DNA from: an uncultured Lachnospiraceae bacterium | Lineage (GTDB): Bacteria > Bacillota > Clostridia > Lachnospirales > Lachnospiraceae | DNA: 21,870 nucleotides | Assembly (NCBI GenBank): GCA_902782715.1 | Contig: CACZOG010000042.1 | Location: forward strand, 1-21,870 | Reading direction: 5' to 3' | Shown: positions 16,919 to 21,870 of the stretch, in pieces | Position numbering within the stretch: position 1 is the first letter of the stretch | Layout: each line of letters starts with the position of its first letter | Program-made: the position numbers and the translations under genes | Notes under the pieces: model-generated | Database searches by the model: none | What the model was told of the DNA's origin: nothing | Seen by the model: only the letters and a program-made list of their open reading frames with translations

Positions 16919-18166
16919 ATGAACGATTCCGAAAGAGTGGAATTTACCGCGGAAATGAAGAAGGATTATAAGATCCTGATTCCCACGATGCTCCCGCGCC
17001 ATTTAAAAATGCTTGCTTCGCTGATGACCGTATACGGATACGATGCGGAACTCCTTGAGAACAGCGGAAGAGAAGTCATAGAGACCGGTCTGAAGTATGT
17101 GCACAACGACACATGCTATCCCGCAACTTTGGTAGTGGGACAGTTTATCAATGCACTTCAGAGCGGCAAATACGATGTTAACAAAACAGCTTTGTTCTTC
17201 ACCCAGACGGGCGGCGGCTGCAGAGCATCCAACTACATTTCGCTTATCAGAAAAGCCCTTAAGAAAGCGGGCTACGGATTCATTCCCGTAATCTCCTTAA
17301 ACTTCGTCGGAATGGAGAAGAACGAAGGCTTCAAATTAACGCTTCCGATGATAAGAAGAATGTTGTATTCAGTTCTCTACGGAGATATCATCATGACGCT
17401 TGCCAATCAGGCAAAAGCAATGGAAGTCCATCGTGGCGATGCGGAGGCAAAGGCAGATTACTGGACGAAGAAACTCGTTGAAGAACTCGGAAAGAGCACT
17501 CCTTTTACCTATGGTAAGATAAAAAGAACATACAGGGAACTTGTAAGGGATTTCGCATCGATCTCGATGACGAGCGAGAATAAGATAAAAGTCGGAATCG
17601 TCGGAGAGATATATGTCAAATTCTCCCCTCTCGCAAACAGGGATCTCGAGAATTATCTCATCTCCGAAGGTGCGGCACCCGTAATGGCGGGACTTCTCGA
17701 TTTCCTTCTTTTCTATGTGTACGGACGTATCGTAGAGCATGATATGTACAGAACGCATAAGAAGAGCATCGGCCTTCTTAAGATCGCATACAAAGTATTC
17801 TTAAAGAAGCAGAAAGACATTATAGACGTTATCAAAGAGGAAAGCGATTTCGAGCCTCCCACACCTTTCGAGCATACGGTCGAACTGGCAAAACCCTACA
17901 TTAATCTCGGTGTTAAAATGGGTGAAGGCTGGCTTCTCGTTGCAGAGATGATCGAGCATATCGACAAGGGCACGAACAACATTATCTGTACGCAGCCTTT
18001 CGGATGCCTTCCTAACCATATCGTCGGAAAAGGCGTTATGAAGATTGTAAAAGAAAGAAATCCGGGCGTTAACATCATAGCAATAGATTATGATGCTTCC
18101 GCGAGTGAGATCAATCAGCAGAACCGTATAAAACTGCTTCTCGCGAATGCCACTAAAGAAGAATAA
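16919..18166 (+). CDS. acyl-CoA dehydratase activase-related protein, C-terminal (HgdB-like) part
   Basis: 415 aa. It starts with an ATG immediately after, and in the same frame as, the stop of the 983-aa activase. Sequence such as EMKKDYKILIPTMLPRHLKML, HNDTCYPATLVVGQF (Cys66), TGGGCRASNYI (Cys101) and IICTQPFGCLPNH (Cys357, Cys363) is typical of the C-terminal, dehydratase-subunit-like region of the long fused activase proteins. The four cysteines could bind an Fe-S cluster. 983 plus 415 residues is about the length of the usual fused protein. No good ribosome site sits just upstream (AGAGG is 13 bases away), so translation probably depends on re-initiation or coupling. It most likely works with, and physically next to, the 983-aa protein. 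Confidence 0.88.
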   Translation: MNDSERVEFTAEMKKDYKILIPTMLPRHLKMLASLMTVYGYDAELLENSGREVIETGLKYVHNDTCYPATLVVGQFINALQSGKYDVNKTALFFTQTGGGCRASNYISLIRKALKKAGYGFIPVISLNFVGMEKNEGFKLTLPMIRRMLYSVLYGDIIMTLANQAKAMEVHRGDAEAKADYWTKKLVEELGKSTPFTYGKIKRTYRELVRDFASISMTSENKIKVGIVGEIYVKFSPLANRDLENYLISEGAAPVMAGLLDFLLFYVYGRIVEHDMYRTHKKSIGLLKIAYKVFLKKQKDIIDVIKEESDFEPPTPFEHTVELAKPYINLGVKMGEGWLLVAEMIEHIDKGTNNIICTQPFGCLPNHIVGKGVMKIVKERNPGVNIIAIDYDASASEINQQNRIKLLLANATKEE

Positions 18167-18260
18167 AAGAAAACAATTAAAAAATCAGGAGTTTGAAGCC
18201 TTGTTTTCTATCTGCAAAAGCGGAATGAGAAAACGGATTTCACTGGTTTAATTGATGGCA

Positions 18261-18290
18261 AAAAAACAGATCTTGCATCTGTTTTTTTAT
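18261..18290 (+). terminator. rho-independent terminator of the lipase-activase operon
   Basis: AAAAAACAGAT-CTTGC-ATCTGTTTTTT forms an 11-bp perfect stem with a 5-base loop and runs into a T-tract, 94 bp after the activase stop. The A-run opposite the T-run makes it potentially bidirectional. Confidence 0.85.
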
Positions 18291-18650
18291 TTTGCAAGAA
18301 TCAAAATTATCTAAGAATCAGGGAAGATATTTATAAAAATATTTAGATATTTCTGTTTAATATAAAGAAAATACATATGATTAAGTTAATCCGATTCACT
18401 TATGTGTTTATATGAGGTAATTAAAGAAATAACCGTTCAGTCCCATTTTTTAACCATTCAAACCATAATATACTTTTGGGAAAGGGGCATGTAGTATTAT
18501 TTTATCGAAAAGAAGGTTTTAGAGTTTTCAGTATAGATGAAAAAATAATATAGGGGGTGCGGAATATTTATAGACGATAATAATCTCTTCAAAAGTATGT
18601 GAATAAATAGCTAAAAGGCCGAGCTGACACGAAGAGTAACAAATAGGCAC

Positions 18651-18849
18651 ATGAGAAAAAAGAAAACTGTTTTTACATTTTTTGTGTTATTTTTTAGTGG
18701 AGATTCTGTTATATATTTTCATATACTATAACCACATCAGTTCTGATGCGATTAAACTTCCAAACATCGAAATACTTATATTTGTTTTATCTTTTATCGG
18801 CTCGGCTTTGAAGGCAGTATTGACAACACAACATTGGATAATTCTATAG
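18651..18849 (+). pseudogene. possible broken small membrane-protein ORF
   Basis: From ATG 18651 the frame reads MRKKKTVFTFFVLFF and stops after 26 codons (TAA 18729-18731). In the +1 frame the sequence is open from 18655 to TAG 18847-18849 and reads like a real two-helix membrane protein: LVEILLYIFIYYNHISSD, then KLPNIEILIFVLSFIGSA, then LKAVLTTQHWIIL. A single-base change in the T-run at 18690-18695 would join the basic start to the hydrophobic part. There is no strong ribosome site and the product is not recognised. It could also be chance in AT-rich DNA. Confidence 0.25.
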
Positions 18850-18850
18850 A
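18820..18850 (+). promoter_or_regulatory. candidate promoter of the 716-aa membrane protein gene
   Basis: A perfect -35 TTGACA (18820-18825) is followed by TATAGA (18845-18850, spacer 19) or TCTATA (18843-18848, spacer 17) as -10. The predicted start is about 25 bases before ATG 18882. ACGCGT, close to half of the dyad at 5105-5118, lies just after the -10. Confidence 0.5.
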
Positions 18851-18881
18851 TACGCGTTTGTTATCCTGAAATTGAATATTT

Positions 18882-21032
18882 ATGAAATTGGAACAAATGA
18901 ACAAAAAAAAGACAATTATAAATATTTTATATATACTTATTATATTTGCAGTTGCACTAGCAATTGTGTTTTTTATATTTTACGCAAATAATAACCGACG
19001 AAACGATAACATGAACAGGTTTGTCGTGGAGGATATTACTCCCGCGGAGTTTACGGAGGTATGGCCATTTAGTGTAACAAAGGGTTCGGACTCTTTGGTT
19101 TTTTCCTGCATAGCACAAAGCGGTGAAGTCGTTTTTTACGGAAGGGATGAGGAAGGCAGTCTTTTTAATATCTTTAAAGATAAAGAGATTGAGATGCAGA
19201 ATGCACCGACGGGATTCTATGAGACTTCCGACGGGAATGCAGCAATATATCTTTCGACACACGAAGGTATTATCTTTGACAGCGATTACGAAGCAAAGGG
19301 AACGGTTGACTATATCGAACTTTGTGAAGTAAAGGAAGAACTTCCCGATATGCAGGTATTTGCAAAATCCGGAAGAATCTATGTTACTTTTCCGGATGAT
19401 GAATACTTCATGGCCTGCATCCTTGATGAATCATACAGACTGCTTTATAAAGCGGAAGATGTTTTAAGAGTAATAAGATTCTTGGACGGGGTTTCTTTTC
19501 TTACTGAGGAAGGATTGTTCGAGTATGATGAGGCTTCCAATGGATTAAAGAAAGTTACGAAGTACTCTAAGAAACTGACAGAAATGATATTAGAGAGTGA
19601 TCTGATCGAAGGGGATGAGGAGTACGATTATTACTTCCTTAAACCGATTATGGCAGGTTCGGGCCTTAATGAAAGATTGGTCGATCAGGTTTTATGCGGC
19701 GTCAAAGGAAACAAAGCATATGAGATATTAAACCTTCAGGCATTTGACCTTAAGATTGATGGCTGCGTTTTCCTTTCGGATAACAACGGAGGCTTCTACG
19801 TTCTCGAATCCCATTTCTTAAACGAGGGCGGGAAGAAACTGTATCATCTTACCCCGACTGATGAGAGTCATGTTGACGAACGTACTCGCATAACATTTGC
19901 CGGAACGGGGATAACTCCGGAACTGACCAATGCGATAACCGATTATAACAGGCAGTCGAAGGATTACAAAGTTGAACTGGTTTCTTACGATTCCGATAAT
20001 GCGAAATCGGGAAACGTTGGGGATATTCAGCTTGATATGGTATCGGGTGAGCAGGTTGATCTTATCTTCTTATCTTTTATGCAGATGAATGCGGATACGA
20101 GGGACAAAGTTCATCTTGATCTTAATGAGTATTTTGATAAGAGTTCCACGGTAAACAAAGAGGCTTTACTTAAGCAGACGATTAAGCAGTCCGATGACGG
20201 AAGGATCCTTAGTATCTCTCCCGAATTCGAATTAAGAGGATTTGTTTCGCTTGATGGGAAGACGGTGGATGATCAGAAATCTTATGCGGACTTTGTGAGT
20301 GAGAATACAGTGATCTTTAATGACTCCGATCCCGTATTTCAGGTTTCGTCGGCGATGCTTTATTCGGGAAACCGATTTGTGGATGTTAAGAACAAAGAGA
20401 CTCATTTTGACGATGAATTTAAGCAGTTGATTGATAATATCAAGAAGCAGAATCAGGTTTCGAGGATTTCTGAAGAAGAATACGGCGATTCACTGCTTGC
20501 GGATCATATGGCTCTTTTATCATACGAGCATATAGCTTTTCCCTACACATATCTTTTCTATACCGTGATCGCCGGGGATGAGCCGGTTGTGATATCCAAT
20601 TATGGAAGTAAAAGCGCGGTTCTGGTTCCTCATAACGAGATCGGGGTTATGAAAACGTCGAAGAATCTCGACGGAGTATATGATTTCCTGGATTATCTTT
20701 TCTCTAAAGAGAATTATTCGAAATACTTTGGGAAAGTCTATTTTCCTTCTTTGGAATCTGAATGGCAGGAGACACTTTCTTACATGAAGACCAGAGATAC
20801 TGAGCTTAAGTTCGGCGGAGACGGCATAGAAGTAACAATGGGTGCCATTAACGAGAATGAGGAAGAATGGCTTAACGAGCTGGTAGCTGATTCCGTTTTC
20901 ATATATCCGATGGAAAGTAAGTACTTAGGGATCATCGAAGAAGAAACCCAGACGTACATATATGGAAATGTTTCTTACGATGAGATGGTTAAGAACATGG
21001 AAAACAGGATAGGGATTGCACTCAACGAATAG
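18882..21032 (+). CDS. membrane-anchored extracellular protein: propeller-like domain plus solute-binding-protein-like domain
   Basis: 716 aa. A single N-terminal membrane anchor (about 11-35) after a KKK cluster, with no lipobox Cys, suggests an outward-facing protein held by an uncleaved helix. Residues about 45-330 are beta-rich short repeats with alternating aromatic/hydrophobic strands (GEVVFYGRD, GNAAIYLSTHEGIIFDS, GGFYVLESHFL), reminiscent of a propeller. Residues about 334-716 resemble a type 1 extracellular solute-binding protein: RITFAGTGITPELTNAITDY, the DLIFLSF segment near 392, and later SAVLVPHNEIGVMKTSKN and YDFLDYLFSKENYSKYF. No ABC permease genes are adjacent, so transport is unproven and a sensing or scavenging role is possible. 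A second ATG (18897) with GGA before it is an alternative start. It is alone in its transcript, between a promoter and a strong terminator. Codon use is slightly more AT-rich at the 5' end. Confidence 0.75.
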   Translation: MKLEQMNKKKTIINILYILIIFAVALAIVFFIFYANNNRRNDNMNRFVVEDITPAEFTEVWPFSVTKGSDSLVFSCIAQSGEVVFYGRDEEGSLFNIFKDKEIEMQNAPTGFYETSDGNAAIYLSTHEGIIFDSDYEAKGTVDYIELCEVKEELPDMQVFAKSGRIYVTFPDDEYFMACILDESYRLLYKAEDVLRVIRFLDGVSFLTEEGLFEYDEASNGLKKVTKYSKKLTEMILESDLIEGDEEYDYYFLKPIMAGSGLNERLVDQVLCGVKGNKAYEILNLQAFDLKIDGCVFLSDNNGGFYVLESHFLNEGGKKLYHLTPTDESHVDERTRITFAGTGITPELTNAITDYNRQSKDYKVELVSYDSDNAKSGNVGDIQLDMVSGEQVDLIFLSFMQMNADTRDKVHLDLNEYFDKSSTVNKEALLKQTIKQSDDGRILSISPEFELRGFVSLDGKTVDDQKSYADFVSENTVIFNDSDPVFQVSSAMLYSGNRFVDVKNKETHFDDEFKQLIDNIKKQNQVSRISEEEYGDSLLADHMALLSYEHIAFPYTYLFYTVIAGDEPVVISNYGSKSAVLVPHNEIGVMKTSKNLDGVYDFLDYLFSKENYSKYFGKVYFPSLESEWQETLSYMKTRDTELKFGGDGIEVTMGAINENEEEWLNELVADSVFIYPMESKYLGIIEEETQTYIYGNVSYDEMVKNMENRIGIALNE

Positions 21033-21080
21033 TATTGTGCAAAATCACAACAAAACAAGCAAAACCGAAAGAAAAATTAG

Positions 21081-21118
21081 CAAAAATCAACAAGAAACTG
21101 TTGATTTTTGTTTTTTTA
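21081..21118 (+). terminator. rho-independent terminator after the 716-aa gene
   Basis: A perfect 12-bp stem CAAAAATCAACA / TGTTGATTTTTG with loop AGAAAC, followed by seven T, 48 bp downstream of the stop. Also plausible in the reverse direction because of the A-rich 5' side. Confidence 0.88.
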
Positions 21119-21274
21119 TATAGTAAAATTCTCTCAAATCCGATTCGGAAAACTCCGGTCAAATCCCGCGCAGTCGCGCACAGATATCCTGATCATAATT
21201 TGACATTACAATGTTTGATTTTTGCGGCGAGTCAGCTTGTAAGATTAAGTCAATTTCTTTGACCTTTTTTTCGA

Positions 21275-21327
21275 ACGGAAAAACAGAGAATAAACGGGAG
21301 AGGGAGCATCTACGCTCCTTTTTCCGT
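21275..21327 (+). promoter_or_regulatory. nested hairpin upstream of metal ATPase gene
   Basis: Inner stem GGAGC (21303-21307) / GCTCC (21314-21318), loop ATCTAC, followed directly by T5, looks like a short terminator. The T5 also belongs to TTTTTCCGT (21319-21327), which is perfectly complementary to ACGGAAAAA (21275-21283). The two pairings stack and would hide the T-tract, as in a terminator/antiterminator-like switch or a processed RNA end. Confidence 0.4.
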
Positions 21328-21352
21328 GTAAGGGATTTTATTGGCGTCATTA

Positions 21353-21382
21353 TTGCCAAGGATTGCACCAAAATGGTATACT
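21353..21382 (+). promoter_or_regulatory. extended -10 promoter of the metal ATPase gene
   Basis: TTGCCA (21353-21358), an 18-bp spacer, and TATACT (21377-21382) preceded by TG (extended -10). The small dyad ACCA-AAA-TGGT (21367-21377) overlaps the -10 and could be a repressor half-site pair. The predicted start near 21389 leaves only about 14 bases before ATG 21403, with GGAGG (21390-21394) almost at the 5' end. Confidence 0.5.
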
Positions 21383-21402
21383 CTGTTATGGAGGACTAAC
21401 CG

Positions 21403-21870
21403 ATGCAGAAATCTTTTAATGTCACGGGAATGAGCTGTGCTAACTGTGTCTCAAATGTGGAAAAAGCAGTAGGCAGAGTTCCAGGTGTCGAAGAGGTAAG
21501 AGTCAATTTAATAGAAGAGATGATGGTCGTATCTTTCAACGATGAGACGACGACCGTTGAAATGATAGAGAATTCCGTTGATAAGGCGGGATACAAGGCT
21601 TATGTCATAGGAGACAACGAAGGATCTTCAGAAGCCCGTAAAGCTAACGAAGATAAGGATGCTGACAGGGAAGTAAAGAACAAAAAGGCAGGGCTTATCG
21701 CCTCCGTCATTATTGTCGCTGTCTTAATGTTCGTTGCGATGGGGCCTAAATGGGATGTTTCGACCAATGCCCTTGTACAGCTTCTTCTGGTCATTCCCGT
21801 ACTCATAATCAACAGACACTTTTTCGTAAATGCGTTTAAGGCCTTAAGATCGGGCGGAACCAACATGGAC
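21403..21870 (+). CDS. copA: heavy-metal (probably copper) translocating P-type ATPase, N-terminal part
   Basis: Partial at the 3' end: 156 codons to the window edge with no stop. Residues 1-70 are an HMA metal-binding domain with the motif GMSCANC (Cys12, Cys15), followed by the expected VEKAV and VPGVEEVRVNL. After a charged linker come two hydrophobic helices (about 91-108 and 116-132). Then RHFFVNAFKALRSGGTNMD matches the conserved stretch just before the third helix of P1B ATPases. The HMA motif and overall pattern favour a Cu+ exporter (CopA), but the deciding CPC and phosphorylation motifs lie beyond the window. ATG 21403 has GGAGG eight bases upstream. Read from its own promoter, it is separate from the upstream gene. 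Confidence 0.85.
   Translation, partial: MQKSFNVTGMSCANCVSNVEKAVGRVPGVEEVRVNLIEEMMVVSFNDETTTVEMIENSVDKAGYKAYVIGDNEGSSEARKANEDKDADREVKNKKAGLIASVIIVAVLMFVAMGPKWDVSTNALVQLLLVIPVLIINRHFFVNAFKALRSGGTNMD

Larger units (their letters stand above)
18167..18881. other. AT-rich intergenic region
   Basis: A 715-bp stretch without a convincing intact gene. It holds the terminator at 18261-18290, then about 350 bp of AT-rich sequence with many stops in which I see nothing. Next come a short GC-richer patch (about 18615-18650, frame reading LKGRADTKSNK then stop, possibly a gene remnant), the small hydrophobic reading frame at 18651-18849, and a candidate promoter for the downstream gene at 18820-18850. 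Confidence 0.6.
21033..21402. other. intergenic region upstream of the metal ATPase gene
   Basis: A 370-bp gap. Besides the terminator (21081-21118), the nested hairpin (21275-21327) and the promoter (21353-21382), it contains a short GCGC-AGTC-GCGC inverted repeat (about 21166-21177) and a weak hairpin GTCAA-TTTCT-TTGAC followed by T7 (21249-21271). No gene is supported here. Confidence 0.55.

Noticed and set aside
18735..18748. CATCAG-TT-CTGATG inverted repeat as an operator
   Set aside because: It is short, lies about 70 bp upstream of the promoter, and falls in the small reading frame; too little support.
18300..18880. Possible c-di-GMP riboswitch in the long gap, given the c-di-GMP gene nearby
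   Set aside because: I could not find the conserved GEMM-I or GEMM-II core sequences; a covariance search would be needed to be sure.
21035..21262. 75-codon open frame after the 716-aa gene
   Set aside because: It reads straight through the strong terminator at 21081-21118 and its composition is not protein-like.
21361..21402. CopY- or CsoR-type copper operator
   Set aside because: Neither the TACA-N2-TGTA core nor the G-rich CsoR dyad is present; only a short ACCA-AAA-TGGT dyad is seen.

Overview
The window looks like a chromosomal segment of an anaerobic low-to-moderate G+C Firmicute, most likely a Lachnospiraceae-type Clostridium relative (Butyrivibrio-like). This rests on the AGGAG-type ribosome sites, the sigma-A-type promoters, the acyl-CoA dehydratase activase genes and the many hybrid kinase and c-di-GMP proteins. 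It is an inference from style and gene content, not a database result. No rRNA, tRNA, CRISPR array, intact insertion sequence or phage gene was seen.

Layout: (1) 1-1640 holds the tail of an unrecognised gene and a MATE-family efflux pump. (2) 1642-5078, minus strand, is a three-gene operon read acyl-CoA synthetase -> OmpR-type response regulator -> sensor kinase. (3) From a 186-bp divergent promoter region, 5265-12990 on the plus strand is a signalling operon of three very large proteins: a REC-GGDEF-degenerate GGDEF-REC-HD-GYP c-di-GMP enzyme; a membrane hybrid kinase with REC and HPt; and a second membrane hybrid kinase whose C-terminus is a whole DegV (fatty-acid-binding fold) domain. (4) 13106-18166 has a patatin-like lipase followed closely by a BadF/HgdC-type acyl-CoA dehydratase activase. 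The activase is split into 983-aa and 415-aa parts by one in-frame stop codon; a rho-independent terminator follows. (5) 18167-18881 is an AT-rich gap with a possible broken small membrane-protein ORF. (6) 18882-21032 encodes a membrane-anchored protein with a propeller-like N-terminal half and a solute-binding-protein-like C-terminal half, then a strong terminator. (7) 21403 to the window end is the start of a heavy-metal (probably copper) P-type ATPase.

How it may work together (inference): fatty acids and acyl-CoA recur across the centre of the window. There is an acyl-CoA synthetase co-transcribed with a two-component pair, a kinase carrying a fatty-acid-binding fold, a patatin lipase and an acyl-CoA dehydratase activase. 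Two hybrid kinases sit directly behind a c-di-GMP enzyme that has two phospho-receiver domains. The only HPt domain in the cluster, on the first kinase, could be the relay that passes phosphate from either kinase to those receivers. The simplest reading is a lipid- or acyl-responsive phosphorelay controlling c-di-GMP, and this is the most interesting candidate system here.
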